Assembly: GCF_036321145.2 (NCBI RefSeq) | Contig: NC_086245.2 | Location: 31,364,287 to 31,428,286 of the forward strand | Length of the DNA: 64,000 bases | Source of the DNA: Pelmatolapia mariae | Taxonomy: Eukaryota > Chordata > Actinopteri > Cichliformes > Cichlidae | Reading direction: 5' to 3' | In this document: positions 28,041 to 40,943 of the stretch, piece by piece | Layout: each line of letters starts with the position of its first letter | How positions within the stretch are numbered: position 1 is the stretch's first letter | Position numbers and translations under genes: made by a program | The notes under the pieces: model-generated | The model's database searches: none | What the model was told of the DNA's origin: nothing | What the model saw: the letters and a program-made list of their open reading frames with translations, nothing else

Positions 28041-28345
28041 ATGCTGAAGCATGATCACTAGGGTGGGGGAGGGCAGGCACCACTCAAACTATTTCTGCTC
28101 GGCTGAAGCACTCAGTGAAAAAAAAAAAAAGAGGAAGCCAAGGGAACACAAACAAAGACACAGCCCAACGGCTCTCTCACCACACTGCCAGGAAACTGGG
28201 TTGGGTTTATATAGCATGGGGGAGGGGGGCAGAGGGCGAAGGGGAGAGGGAGGGGCGCAAAGAAGGAGTAAAGACGGGACTCGGAGTAGTATATGAAGGG
28301 ATGAAGGACCAAAACCCAGCAGGTGTGTTCTAGCAGCATGTAAAG
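28041..28345. other. Purine-rich, TATA-containing block
   Basis: A GC/GA-rich island in AT-rich DNA. It contains GGTTTATATAGCATGGGG near 28203 (a good TATA match), an A13 run near 28118 and GGGAGGGG/GGGCAGAGGGCG tracts. It could be a promoter (+ strand) or a repeat; no exon follows that I can identify. Confidence 0.3.
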
Positions 28346-30490
28346 TGTCAGCATGGCTCAGTGCCAAACCCACTGTAGCCTCTGCAGCACAGAAGTATAC
28401 ACTGAATTTTCAACAAGGTTGCAGTGATGTTGATTTATCTTTCACCTTGCTGAACAGTGCTGTTAATTCGCTCATCTCTGAGCTTTGGCAGAGTTCCTGC
28501 ATCTAATATCATTTGATTCCAAAATGTCTGCACCCACTCATATAAACGATCTCCTTTCTTAGGTGTGATAAATTATTAAACTGCAATCACATGGCTATTA
28601 GTTTAGAAGGAAAATTGATCTAAAATATTTCTCTAATGTAATTTTCAACTGCACCTTGTTGATTATCTCTGTTAACACAGATGCTATTTGTAACATTAGT
28701 TGGTATGGATGTCAGAATTCCCCAAAGGATTGCACTCTTTGTGTAATCTTTGGACCAACATGCTCCATAAAATACATGCGCAACAACAGACTTATGCCAA
28801 CAACCTACAACTTGTAACTCAGATGAATATGATGATTATGAAGCCAACAAACTTGTTGGCTATAACTTTAGCACTGTAAAAGAGGAGTTGTTCTCTTTGC
28901 TTTGCCTGGTTAAATAAGTGAAATACATATTAATAAATAATTCCAGTATATGCGTGGAAAAGTATAGACTACTGATAAAGCACTTGAGCATTTTTTTTCT
29001 TTTTTTCTTTTTTTATTTGCTTAATAGAACCGGGCATTTGGGTGTTTTTTGCATTTATTTTAATTACAACATCAATAAATTCTTAGCTGCTTATGCATTT
29101 CACATCAACCGTTCCTGAAAATTGGAATGATAAAACACCTTTTTATTACAACAGATAGTTACTGTATACAAGTAATATGTCTTTTAAGTCCAAAGTTACC
29201 GTGTTGAATACTGCATTATAAAGTCCAGCCCCAGGCTCTCCAATCATAACATATGGCATATCTTATCATTCACCGTGAGAGTGAAATTATTTACAAACAA
29301 CTGTGGTGCTGTCACATGGATCCAGCACTGTTGCTGTTACAGAGGTGCCTCTTTTTACCTCGGACAGCCTCCCTCTCTTCCCACATTCAAGTCGTCACTC
29401 TACTTCCCCCATCCCCCTCCCCCATCCACGTGTTCTCTCTCTCATCTGGATGGGTATGTGCAGGGCTACTTCAAACACGTGCTCTATGCCACCCTGCCCC
29501 CTCCCACTACCACCCCCACCACCTCTCTCCTCTCTCGCTATCAGCCTATTTTCCTTTGTTCAGCCCATCCTGCGCTGTGCTGTGTGATTTACTAAAGCCT
29601 GGAAGACATGTGATCACTCTGCTGGATACCAAGAACTCCAGGCAGCCAGTGTTTTCAGAGGAGAAGGAAGAGAACGAACAAGGAAAACAATCTGACACAA
29701 GCAGCCGACTACTAGGACATTCTGTATGATCTGAGAACATGTTGAATCTGCTAGAGGACACTGATTATGCCTAACAGGAATGAATGTCAAATGAAATGTT
29801 TGAGTACTATATGTGACACTTTTGAACGTAATTCACTACACCAATCAAAAACAGTTTTTTTTAATATCTGAATATCTAAACACCTACTCAGCCAACAAAT
29901 TTAGGTTGACTTTTATGATGAACACACAACATATATGATTTTAACACAGTTTTAGATTTTGGATTTGTTTTAGGTTTTTAATACCATGGAACAAGAGATG
30001 CATCAAAAGTAAGACTAAAAGGGAAGCCTGACGATCCTACTGGCTCTGTAACTGACTTTGCTTATAATCAGAATTTCTGAGCATGTAACTGGAACTATCA
30101 TTGGGTTAGCCATTAACATTGATAGACAACAAATGGCACTTTATTTATTGGTTTACCAATTTACCCATTTTACCTTCATATTAGGACGCCGTAAATGCAG
30201 GGTTGCCAGTCAGTGAATGTTTATTTAGAAAGTGCTTTGGAAAAAAACATTACTGGGTTGCTTTTCAGCACTCTCCTGCTGTCTGTGCACTCCATCCTCT
30301 CTCCTCCCTCCCTCTCCAGGCCCCACCATGCTACTGAAAAATGGAGACACCATGGAAATGATGAGGCTCAGCTGGTGGTGACAACTGTGCGAAATGGAAG
30401 ATATATTAAATTACCATCAGTTACCATTGCTCTGAAATTCCATTCAAGATCCTGCCTCATGGGGTAAGAATGATCATGAAAATGGTGGTG
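28346..30490. other. Unassigned intergenic DNA with a pyrimidine-rich block
   Basis: 29340-29560 is strongly C/T-rich with several overlapping open frames and no domain, so they look compositional. Nothing else was recognised. Confidence 0.4.
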
Positions 30491-31085
30491 GATAATCCCA
30501 AACTACATCTCAGGAACTTGTTAATGTTCTCAAAGCTGTTGGTGACACAGTCACCAAAAACACCACTGGTAACACACTACACCATAATGGACTGAAATCT
30601 TGTAGGAGTCCCCTGTTCAAGAAGGCACAGGTACAGGTCTTAGGTTTGCCAACAAACATCTCAAATAATTTAGAGAAGGCTTGGGAGAAATTGTGGTCAA
30701 ATGAAACCAAAATCAAGTTCTTTGGTATCAATTCAACCTGCCATGTTTGGAAGAAGAAAAATGCTGAGGGTACAGGACGACTTCACCTTATTGAGGGGTC
30801 AATGGACGGGGCCATGTATTCTAAAATCTTGGACAAAAAACATCCTTTCCTTAACCACTGACCACTGTCCGAAATGTGTTGTTGTTGAAGCATGAGAGTT
30901 CCTTTTGCTGGAAGTAAGTGGCTGAGGGCAACTCCTCAGAAACAACCACTTAGCCCAATGCAAACACAAACACCACTGCAACCAATGCTTTGCATTGCGC
31001 TTGGTGATATGAGGCTTTATTCAACCATTAAAATCCCTTTCATAAAGCTTGTATGCACTCTTCTTTTGCTAATCTGAAAGACTTT
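30491..31085 (+). pseudogene. Tc1-like transposase remnant
   Basis: The plus strand reads VCQQTSQII*-type fragments, then NLEKAWEKLWSNETKIKFFG, INSTCHVWKKKNAEGTGRLH and LIEGSMDGAMYSKIL. These are the region around the first catalytic Asp (canonically VMWSDETKIELFG, here WSNETK with D to N) and the block leading to the HGGG/WGCF region, which is deleted (NAEGTGRL joins directly). It is non-functional through the D to N change, the deletion and frameshifts. Confidence 0.85.
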
Positions 31086-31199
31086 TTTTTCTTCACACTA
31101 TTTCTTCTGTCGTTAATGTTTTACAAGAAACAGCACTGTAATAATATTTAGATACTCGGAAAGACTAAGTAGTAGGAACTGTCTTAAATGATGATGCAC

Positions 31200-31305
31200 T
31201 GCAAGGTTAAGTGCTGAGCCCAAAACCACAGCTAAGGAACTTGTTAATGTTCTGAAAGCAGTTGGGAGGCCATGTTAAGAATGTAACTCTCTTCCACACA
31301 AACCT
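31200..31305 (+). pseudogene. Second Tc1 5' fragment
   Basis: GAGCCCAAAACCACAGCTAA then GGAACTTGTTAATGTTCT repeats the segment at 30500-30535, followed by AAAGCAGTTGGGAGGCCATG. A separate short copy of the same Tc1 N-terminal coding region. Confidence 0.55.
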
Positions 31306-31446
31306 TTTCTAAAAGACTGAATATTAAAATACACAATTACCCATTTGTACATTTCACCTTATTGCCTTATGAACTGCAGAGCATGCTGTTATTGACTTCA
31401 TATTTATATGTTAAGCTTTTATAACAGCTGTCTACACATGTAAATG

Positions 31447-31499
31447 ACAGACAAACTTTTACATTTGATGGGAAACATCAAATGTAAAAGTTTGTCTGT
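31447..31499. repeat. Perfect 24-bp inverted repeat with 5-bp loop
   Basis: The left arm at 31447-31470 begins ACAGACAAACTTTTACATTT. The loop is GGAAA (31471-31475). The right arm at 31476-31499 is an exact reverse complement. No target duplication or coding function is evident. Confidence 0.95.
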
Positions 31500-32780
31500 G
31501 ATTAATACGTTTTAAGGATTATATATAGTATTTCCTTATTCTAGAGATGGCATTGTGCTAAACTCAAAAGACTTTGTTCATTCTTAAAGAAACGGCTTCT
31601 TTTGGGAACAAATATTTCAAGCTGAACAGAATTTATTACTTCTTGTCTTTTTCATGATAGTGAACAGCTTGTTATTCATCTTATCGTCACAGGCCTCAAG
31701 GGCTGGTTGTTGTTGAAGAGCAGCCAGGCCAAAAGTTTCCTAACATGACTGAACTGTGAAAAAAAAAAACAGAGCAGAGATACAGCATTCCAAGAGTGCT
31801 AAGAATAGCGAAGTGGACCCTGTGCTCCCAGTGCTAAGTTCACAACTAGTCTTGGGCAACAGGCAGAGTGAGTCTGAGCACATTGCCAAAACTGTAGCAG
31901 GTCGATGTGTGCGTGCTCAGCTGAATGTTTGCCTTGAGTTCATTTAGGGTGACGTATAACATCTGTTATTTACGTCTAAGTGATTTGATGCCATAATTTC
32001 CCATTAATGTGTCATTTATGACAGAAAATGGCATTTATTAACCCTTTTGGTAAATGTAACAAGTAGTTATAATAATTCACACAGTTTTTATAAAAGTTCT
32101 TATACTAGTAATTGTGTCACCATTCTGAAATTTGCTTCAGAGATAAAATTGGTATCTTTTGTTAGCTACCCGCAAGGATTTATCTTCCAGATAGGGAAAG
32201 ATGTTCAATCTGCAGAGGTTTATGTACTCCTTTTGTATAGCAGTGTTTCCATCAAAATGCAGCACAAACGTTAATTACATTTTAACAAAATCATTTGTCT
32301 TTTGTAGTGATGGGATTTAGGATTGGTTCTTGTAGAGAACCTGTTCCCAGTAGATCAGTTCCTTGGAACTGTTAACTACTATCCATTCTGCTTATCAGTT
32401 CCACTTCTACTACAATCAGTTGGTTCAGTTCATGTGTAAAACACTAAGCTAGCCCAGCTACAACCCAGTGTGATGTTAAAGATGAGTGAATGCCAACCTC
32501 AGTCCAGCAGCCATATCCTGATCTTCAACAAGTAAGAAATGGATGAGCAGTCAGGCTTGCAGCTTCAATTTGTACCTGTTCATTATTTTAAAAGAGAATC
32601 ATTAAGGTGATGGCTTTGAAGTGTCTTTGCTCTGGTTTTCATCTTGTCTTTGTGTTGTTGGCTTTGTGTTTTTAAATAATAGTAGTAGAAAGATCATATG
32701 TGTGTCCTTATTAGATTATGGATTTGCCCAATTATATTTTGCATGCAAACTGAAGCATGCCAAAGGCATAAGACTTTCCT
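31500..32780. other. Unassigned intergenic DNA
   Basis: Nothing recognised. Confidence 0.4.
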
Positions 32781-32784
32781 TTCT

Positions 32785-32912
32785 GACAAAGCTTATAGTT
32801 ATGACTGGATCAGGTGACCCTGAATCCACCCTTAGTTATGCTGCAATAGACCTGGTCTGCTGAGGGCTTCCCATGATGCACTGAGTGTTTCTCCTTCTCT
32901 CAATCTTTGCCC
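32785..32912 (+). mobile_element. L2-like LINE fragment E
   Basis: Reads AAAGCTTATAGTTATGACTG then GGATCAGGTGACCCTGAATC and CCATGATGCACTGAGT. This is the reverse complement of the block at 35165-35270. Confidence 0.8.
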
Positions 32913-32929
32913 CAGTCTAAGGTCCAGGG

Positions 32930-33600
32930 TGCTCCAGAGCAGGTTATCATCCAGGATGTCTCTGTGCATTGCATTCATTCTTTACTCGAACCTGACTAGT
33001 CTTCCAGTTCTGTCTGCCCAAATATATCCCCAAAGTATGACACTTCCACCACCATGCTTCCCTGTAGGTGCAGGTGAGGTGTGGTGGTGCCTGGTTTCCT
33101 CCTCGCATGGCATTCAGACCAGAAAGTTTTGCTTCTCATGGTCTTTGAGTCCTTCAGGTGCCTTTTGGCAAACTCCAGATGGGCTCTCAAGTGCCTTTTA
33201 CTGAGGAATGGCTTCTTTCTGGCAACTCTAACATTGATGGAGTGCTGCAGAGATGGTCAGTAAGGGTGACCATCGGGTTCTTGATCAGCTCGCTGACTAA
33301 GACACTTCTACCCCAATCACTGAGACTGGTCGAGTGGCCAGCTCTAGGAAGGGTCCTGGTGGTTCAAAACTTCTTCAATTTACAGGTGATTAAGTGCTCA
33401 TTGGGACCTGTAGTGTACCTTTCCTCAGATCTGTGTTTTGATTGAATCCTATTTCAGAGGTCTGCAGACAATTCCTTGGACTTCATGGACTGGTTTGTGC
33501 TCTGATATTCACATTTATGGGAATTTACATATTTATATAAACAAGTGTGTGACTTTCTAAATCACGTCCAATCAATAGAATTCCTCACAAGTGGACTTAC
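32930..33600 (-). pseudogene. Tc1-like transposase remnant
   Basis: The minus strand at 33190-32996 encodes RAHLEFAKRHLKDSKTMRSK then WSECHARRKPGTTTPHLHL. This equals the region before and after the first catalytic Asp (canonically FAxxHL...W..VLWSDE...VWRKPG..), with the Asp motif eroded. The 33230-33600 side holds the N-terminal coding region and 5' flank. Non-functional. Confidence 0.7.
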
Positions 33601-33859
33601 TTGTCAGTCAAGCAGAAGAAATGTCTGACAGATGATCAGTGGAAACACCTGATTGTAATGTTATGTGTCACGGTAAAGACTTATGTACATGTTATATTTT
33701 TGTTTATTATTTGTAATAAATTTGCAAGAATTTTAAACAGAAATTCTTTACTTTGTCACTCTGTTTAGAATGTTAAGGCAAAACATAAATTTAATCTTAA
33801 TTTTGGAATAACATAAAATGTTGAAAAAGTGAAGCACTTTGACTACTTTCTGGATGCAC

Positions 33860-34512
33860 TTTAGGCTTCAAAGATACATTTGAGCTACCCAAGCAAAAGG
33901 CAAACTTGTCCTCTGTTCTTTTCTTTATGAAATATGTTATTAGGTGAGGACAAATGACAAACACATCTGTACCAGTGTCTAGGTACTGTCCCTTTAAAAG
34001 AGCCAAGAGCCTTTCTTTCCACTTCCTCCATGTACAACAGGTGACACTGGGGAGCCCATGGTACATCCATGTTTTTGTCTGTAAAAACTCTCATTGTGCT
34101 TAAAATATGTTATGGTAAGGCAGAGGTCTAACTCTGTGCAAATCTGTGGGGGGTGAAGTTGGTTCTGTTTTCCAAGCAGCTGTCTTCTTGTACTGAGGAA
34201 TGGCTTCTTTTCTGACAGTCTCCATTGCCTCAGTTGTAGGTATGCAAGTGAAGAGAAAGACCACATCAAGGGACACTATGGTTTCATCTGGGTCAAGAGT
34301 AAGTTTCTGGACCTTGTCGGTGAAGTCGGTGGAGTTTTGATGTGAGTCCCAGAGTTTAAGCACTCCAGTGTTGGAGAGTAACGATTAAATGTGCCGGCGT
34401 TAGGCACATGTCTAACATCTCTAATTTTGGTAATTCCACGCATTCCCGGAAACCCAATCTCAAACCACTTCATAGTTAAAGAAGAAAGGCATGGGCGAAA
34501 TCTGACCATTCA
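33860..34512 (-). pseudogene. Penelope-like retroelement RT remnant
   Basis: Minus-strand pieces in three frames together show DPDETIVSLDVVFLFTCIPT, then ICTELDLCLTITYF, YRQKHGCTMGSPVSPVV and LYMEEVERKALGSFKGT. These are typical of fish Penelope-like elements (SxDVxSLFTxIP, GxxMGSPLSPI). The downstream YVDD catalytic box and the GIY-YIG endonuclease are not visible. At least two frameshifts are present. Confidence 0.8.
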
Positions 34513-34684
34513 ATGCAAACTCTGTTTGCCAGCAACCAAGCTGCTCTAAGCGTCAGAAGACTCGACCTAAACAAACATCTGGAAATAAGTTCTTTTTTTT
34601 AAAATACTGACATTAGCCTACTGCAACTACCTTGTTTTAGTTGTGGTAGCTACCTGGGTTATGTGCCACTTCAGTATCTTTGAT
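34513..34684. other. Unassigned short interval
   Basis: Nothing recognised. Confidence 0.3.
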
Positions 34685-36560
34685 ATACTGTTGCTGTGTA
34701 ATTTATTACTATTACTGAAGGCTACTTGACACCGAGCTAAGATTGTTAGCTGGCATTAGCTGAGGTTAGTTCATAGACTGCAGACTGTTAATTCAATTCA
34801 ATTCAATTCAATTTTATTTATATAGCACCAAATCACAACAACAGTCGCCTCAAGGCGCTTTATATTGTACAGTAGGTCCTACAATAATAGATACAGAGAA
34901 AAACCCAACAATCATATGACCCCCTATGAGCAAGCACTTTGGCGACAGTGGGAAGGAAAAACTCCCTTTTAACAGGAAGAAACCTCCGGCAGAACCAGGC
35001 TCAGGGAGGGGCGGCCATCTGCTGCAATCGGTTGGTGTGAGAGAAGGAAAACAGGATAAAGACATGCTGTGGAAGAGAGACAGAGATTAATAACAAGTCT
35101 GATTCAATGCAGAGAGGTCTATTAACACATAGTGAGTAAGAAAGGTGACTGGAAAGGAAAAACTCAATGCATCATGGGAGTCCCCTGGCAGCCTATGTCT
35201 ATTGCAGCATAACTAAGGGAGGATTCAGGGTCACCTGGTCCAGCCCTAACTATATGCTTTAGCAAAAAGGAAAGTTTTAAGCCTAATCTTAAAAGTAGAG
35301 ATAGTGTCTGTCTCCCAAATCCAAACTGGAAGCTGGTTCCACAGAAGAGGGGCCTGAAAACTGAAGGCTCTCCCTCCCATTCTACTTTTAAATACTCTAG
35401 GAACAACATGTAAGCCTGCAGTGTGAGAGCGAAGTGCTCTAATAGGGTGATATGGTACTACAAGGTCATTAAGATAAGATGGGGCCTGATTATTTAAGAC
35501 CTTGTATGAGAGGGGCAGGATTTTGAATTCAATTCTGGATTTAACAGGAAGCCAGTGAAGGGAAGCCAATACAGGAGAAATATGCTCTCTCTTTCTAGTC
35601 CCTGTCAGTACTCTTGCTGCACCATTTTGGATTGACTGAAGGCGTTTCAGGGAGTTTTTAGGACATCCTGATAATAATGAATTACAGTAGTCCAGCCTAA
35701 AAGTAATAAATGCATGAACTAGTTTTTCAGCGTCACTCAGGATATTTCTAATTTTAGAGCTGTTGCGCAAATGGAAGAAAGCGGTCTTACATATTTGTTT
35801 AATATGTGCATTGAAGGACGTCTTGGTCGAAAATGACTCCAAGGTTCCTCACAGCATTACTGGAGGCCAAGGTAATGCCATCCAGAGTAGGAATCTGGTT
35901 AGATACCATATTTCTAAGATTTTCAGGGCTGAATACAATAACCTTAGTTTTATCTGAATTAAGAAGCAGAAAGTTAGCGGCCATCCAGGTCTTTATGTCT
36001 TTAAGAAATTCCTGCAGTTTAACTGATTGGTGTGTGTTATCTGGCTTCATGGATGGATAGAGTTGGGTGTCATCTGCACAGCAGTGAAAATGTATACTAT
36101 GTCTTCTGATGATACTGCCTAAGGGAAGCATGTATAATGTAAACAGAATTGGTCCTAGCACTGAACCCTGTGGAACACCATAGTTGACCTTAGTGTGTGA
36201 AGAGGACTCTCCATTTACATGCACAAATTGTTAGACTTGATGGACAGCATTAACAACCTGCTAGCTCCAAATAATCATGTGCAGTTCTGAAAGCAGTCTA
36301 TGGACTAACCTCAGTTAACGCCAGCTAACAATGTTAACTTGGCAGCAAGTAGCCTTCAGTAATAGTAATAAATCACACAGCAATAGTGTATTCATGTAGT
36401 TGTAAAAAGCATGACAATATATTAAGTAATCCAAAGTATTCAGAATATGTTACTCACATTAAGTAACTTAACGGAATACGTTACAAACTACATTTTGGGG
36501 CATGTATTCCGTAATCTGTAGTGGAATACATTTTAAAAGTAACTTCCCAACATTGAAGCC
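34685..36560. mobile_element. hAT-related element broken by an L2-like LINE
   Basis: The outer pieces 34685-34795 and 36236-36560 are inverted relative to each other (TTATTACTATTACTGAAGGC on the left, its reverse complement near 36350-36375 on the right). The right piece ends with GTAACTTCCCAACATTG, like the hAT terminus at 18528. The left terminus is not found, so the left end is probably truncated. The LINE at 34796-36235 lies between. No transposase. Confidence 0.7.
34796..36235 (-). mobile_element. L2-like LINE, longest copy, degenerate RT
   Basis: On the minus strand, 36224-35799 encodes VPQGSVLGPILFTLYMLPLG, then HCCADDTQLY and LNSDKTKVIVF. 35842-35246 continues with LRNSSKIRN, FRLDYCNSLLSGCPKNSLKR and VPRVFKSRMGG. 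These are RT palm and thumb blocks of the L2/CR1 group. The catalytic YADD is CADD here, and a frameshift near 35800-35840 separates the two frames, so this copy is dead. The 3' end at 34796 has (ATTCA)n in reverse, as in other copies in this window. The 5' end is truncated. Confidence 0.88.
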
Positions 36561-39337
36561 CTCCCATAGGGCGTAAAATCTGGGCTTAAAATCTGAGAGG
36601 TGAAACGTCTTCAAGGAAACTTAAAGAAGTCCAGACAATTTTCTTTCCAATCTTCATTGCATTAGCTAGTTACACAGTTAAGATGAACTTATTACAGACT
36701 AAGCAACTTTTTCTGTATAAAAATAACTATGGTTTAACTGAACTAAAGGACTATCTAGTCATGTATTAATCGATATTGATTGACCCTGCGTGACTAGTAT
36801 TCTCCCATTTTGAAACAGGACTTCTGCTTAGACTTAGACAGCCTTACATTAATTCATATTATCTTTTTTGAGTCTTTGCAGTTGTATTTCCACATTGTTA
36901 CACTTCAGTTAGCGAAGTGTTTAATTTAGTAAGTCCTGTTTGTGGTGTTGTTTTAAGCAGATTTCTTCTGAGATATTTGTGTTGGCTATAAATTGGTAAA
37001 ATAAAATTCATTCTCCACCAACTATTTCCCCAGACCTTTTCCATTTCCATTTCCAAGTTACGGACACTGTTGGAGAGTCGTTCACACTTTTTCCATCACG
37101 TGCTGGACAGTCACAGATATACATTTAGCAAAAAGTTCAGTCCACCATGATTTGCCACAGAATGCCCCATTTCTACATTTCTACTTAAGGTCACCAGACT
37201 TGATGGATGTACTTTTTATTATATAATGTGGTAATAGTGAGGTAATAAGGTGGAAACAGGAATATAGTATTGATACATAAAAAACAAGTAATTAAGGCTA
37301 TATTAGTAAAGTCATACAGCAAGGACAAACAATTGAAAATGGATATTTTATCTCAACAATAGAGATAGCTGAGTAATATGGCACTGAACTTCATATAAAT
37401 GACTAATAAATGAGACAGTCATTGGGGGGTGACAATGTGTAAAAACATATGCCTGTGATAATAATAATAATATAGTATATAATAAAATGTAAAAATATAA
37501 TATATAATATACATATAACACCCTATAGTTATATGTATATTGGTGAATGTTGGTTACTTTTTATGTATCTTACTGTATGTAGTTTATACTGCATAAAGTA
37601 AGATAGGAATCATGAAAATGTAATGCAAACAAAAACATTTTCAGTGAACTGATAATGTCTTAAATTCACTTCACGATGAAAAATATACTGTTCATATAGT
37701 CCAAGACATGTTGTCTTCTGAGAGAGGTAATGTGTGTAAGGCTATGGGTATGAAGTAATGTAATTAAAGTACACTAACCTGTAATGCAGTAAGAATAGGG
37801 TGTTTGAAGAGGTTAACCTGTGGTATGAAAGGGTCAGACACAACCCTAACAGGCACTCGGCAAAAACATAACTTAATAAATGTGTATCTGTTTAATAACA
37901 TTCAATGATTTCTTCTTCATGCATTGTATATACATTGGTACATGTCTTTTGGAAATGCGTATTTCAACAGAGATCATGCAGCAGTGACTCATATGGCAAT
38001 ATCACAAGTCAATATGAAAAGACAGTTTTGATGACTATGTACGAACAGCCACATTATGCCACTATTAGTCATTACACTGTAAAAAATGTCCATCTAAACA
38101 AACTATTTAAGCTGTATTTATATGTAAAATTATACAGTTTTCAAATTATATAGTTCCATTCAAATTGTAGTGAAAAATACATCTAAAAAAACATAAATTA
38201 ATAATTGAATAAATAAACAAATAAATATGCTCATTGTTATTTAGTTTCTTTTTCTTTTTAAGATGCCAGGAAGCAAGGCTGTTGTCACACACCTGTTTTC
38301 ACTTTAATGGAGGAGAAGGGTGCAGCATAAAAGATGAATCTACAATTGCCACATCAGACAATAGAAAAATGTATACATTTGAAATAGAGAAACTTTCATC
38401 CTCTGTCAGAGTAAGAGCATTTGTGTACTAACAGCTGTAAGACTGGCGTACAAATATTTTTTTCAAAAGATCTCCAAGATATACTGTAAACTGTGAAGAT
38501 ATTTATTTAACAAAGTAAAACAAAAATGGTAAATACTGCTAAATAAAATGCCCGTAAATAGAAATTAAATCCCCATGATTGCTATTACCAATGCAGCTAG
38601 TGGGTGAAGTCACTAACTAGCCCAGCACAATTTGTGTTGTGAATACAAGACACTTTCCATGATAGAAAATACAATGCTTAGTTACAATCAGTTTAAATTC
38701 CTATCTCATACAAATGGTTGTATAATTTGAATTTGGAATTTGTCGACACTGCCATGACAATAAATAAATCCTTATTCATTTGACAGCTTGGCTGATGCAG
38801 AATCAGCGTGGAGCACAACCAAACCCACCGAGCCAAGAATCCAAAGATCCAAAGAAAGTCAAACAACTAAGACTGATATGTGGGATGATCTCAAATCAGT
38901 CAAAACTTGTAGTTTCTTTTAAACAAATGTTTTTTGTTTTGAATGTGTACAGGAGAAGCTTAGTATAGGTACGAAAAAAAGATGTGACATCTTTTATTCT
39001 TACTCTGATGCTACCAGCAAGGTCTGCTCAACCTTGCTGTCAGCTCACATTGGTATCAGATACGGGCTGTGTCCTAGAATAGATATGAATAGTCATCCAA
39101 AAGAATCACTAAGCAGTAAAGGTCTGTCTTGTCAAAAATGTATTTTTCTAAATGCAAGTAAAAAATACTGTCAAGAGAAATGTGATCATTCTCAATAAGT
39201 CCTTCCACACCAAAATGACAAAATAGGTCATTTTCCAAAAAGTCCTGCCAGACCATTTGAAAAATAACTCTGTTATAAAGCTGTGGTTATGTGATTACTC
39301 TTAGGCTACATGTGACACTTTCTGTTTGGGGAAACCT
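36561..39337. other. Unassigned AT-rich intergenic DNA
   Basis: No gene or named repeat recognised; very AT-rich around 37440-37600. Confidence 0.4.
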
Positions 39338-39749
39338 TTAACACTAGAAGTCCCAGAGAAGAGCCATTTGGCTTTTCTACCTATAAAACCCACCGTCGAG
39401 CCAAATGGCTGGTAGGCTTTTAGCTAATATCCTTAATCACCTGTGAACAGCTGCTTTTGTTATGTAAATAAGGTGGGGCCATGCTGAACCACTTGGAGTG
39501 GTTAGTTTCCTGAGCCACAAGGAAACTTGTGTTTCAGTTTGCCTTAGGGAGAAATCAACACACATGGGTGTATTTCCTTTGTTGCTGAGATTTATTGATA
39601 AAACAGTACAAAAAAACAAAAATAAGAAAACAACCATTTGTACACATATTTACAAATAACAATAAAAAGTGAGTGAGTACATTTCAACATTTTCAGCAAT
39701 CACTCACAATCCTGGCACTGCTATGGTATCTGTAGTCTGCATGTACCAC

Positions 39750-40943
39750 ATGTGTATCTTTAGCAGTGACCACATCGCATAGTGGCATGATTGTTCTTGC
39801 ATTTGTGTTTGACCTGACACGTGGCTCTTTTTCCAGGGCTAGGTGTGGAGGGTTGTGTCCGAAGCAACTGTTCTTTTCTTGCCTTCTTCCTAGCCATATG
39901 AGAGTTAGCCAACTCTCTTGCAAACTCCACCAGGAAGTCCACCCGTCTTTCCTGAGTCCCGGTGCATGCTTGATACAGCACATGTGCATTCAGTGCTGCT
40001 ATGTCAATCATGTTATAGAACACGGCAACTGGCCAGCGCCGTGTTCCTCTGCGGACCGTGTACTCCCGCACCATCTGGTCCATCACATCCACGCCACACT
40101 TTGTGGTGTTGTAAAGGGTGACAGTGTTTGGCTTCCTTTTGGTGGTGTTATCAGTCTGAACCACGCTGTGCATGCTGCTAAGAATATAGACTGTCTTCTT
40201 CCATTTGGCCGCATACGCCGTCAGCGTGGCAGCAGAGGTTGAAAATACCTAAGAAATAAGATAAATTGTTATTTCCATAGCACTTTTACACACAATGAAA
40301 CACATAAACATAGAACCACAAAAGACCTGCAGCCTACCTGAGTGGTGAATTCATTGCGATTTGTGTATCTAGCGGATTGAGGAATTTCCCGGCGAATCTT
40401 GTTGACTGTGCCGAGGATGGTGGTTTGCCGTCTAAGAAGTTTTTGCGCAAGTGAAAGCGATGTGAAGAAATTGTCCGTGGTAACATTTCTGCCCTTGTCT
40501 AGGAATGGTTCCATCAGCCTCATCACTACATTTTCAGACAGTCTCTCCCCACTGGGACGACTGGGGTCCTTGCCAAGATATGGGAGGACATTGCAAATGT
40601 ACTTGGATTTTAGGTCGCAGGCCACCCAAAACTTGATCCCAAACCTGTCAGGTTTACTTGCAATATACTGCAGGAAACAGCACCGAGTCTTTGATGGGAA
40701 GAGCTGTTCATCAACGGTGATATGTAGACCAGGGTTGTAGCACGTGATGCAGTTGGTGACAAATGATCCCCACACACTGGAAACTGCAGCGAACTTATCA
40801 GTCTTTGCTCGATCACTGCGGGTGGACCTGTCATCAAAGCGTAGGTGTTGCATGATGTCTTGATCCAATGATCTGTGGGTTTCCCAGACTGCTGACCAGC
40901 AGTCACGTAGTGATGGAACCCTAGTAACCCCCCGCAAGATCAA
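39750..40943 (-). pseudogene. PiggyBac transposase C-terminal half, left arm
   Basis: Exon 1 part (40943 down to about 40338) encodes the DDE_Tnp_1_7 catalytic core: VPSLRDCWSAVW, DRSTRSDRAKTDK, ITVDEQLFPSKTRC, FWVACDLKSKY and GRNVTTDNFFTSL. The D of TVDEQL and the D of TTDNFF fit conserved catalytic positions. An 89-bp intron follows (GTAGGC...TTCTTAG in transposase sense). Exon 2 carries YNTTKCGVDVMDQMVREY, the conserved third-Asp region, then the start of the C-terminal cysteine-rich zinc-binding domain. A TAC to TAA change after CGHC truncates that domain. There is no ATG or N-terminus; the open frame begins at a TTG in the palindrome centre. Confidence 0.88.

Noticed and set aside
29253..29729. 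158-aa frame and two overlapping frames of about 100 aa
   Set aside because: C/T-rich composition, no domain, three overlapping frames; no support for a gene.
39766..40242. 158-aa plus-strand frame
   Set aside because: Antisense to the piggyBac transposase C-terminus in the left arm; similar shadow in the right arm.
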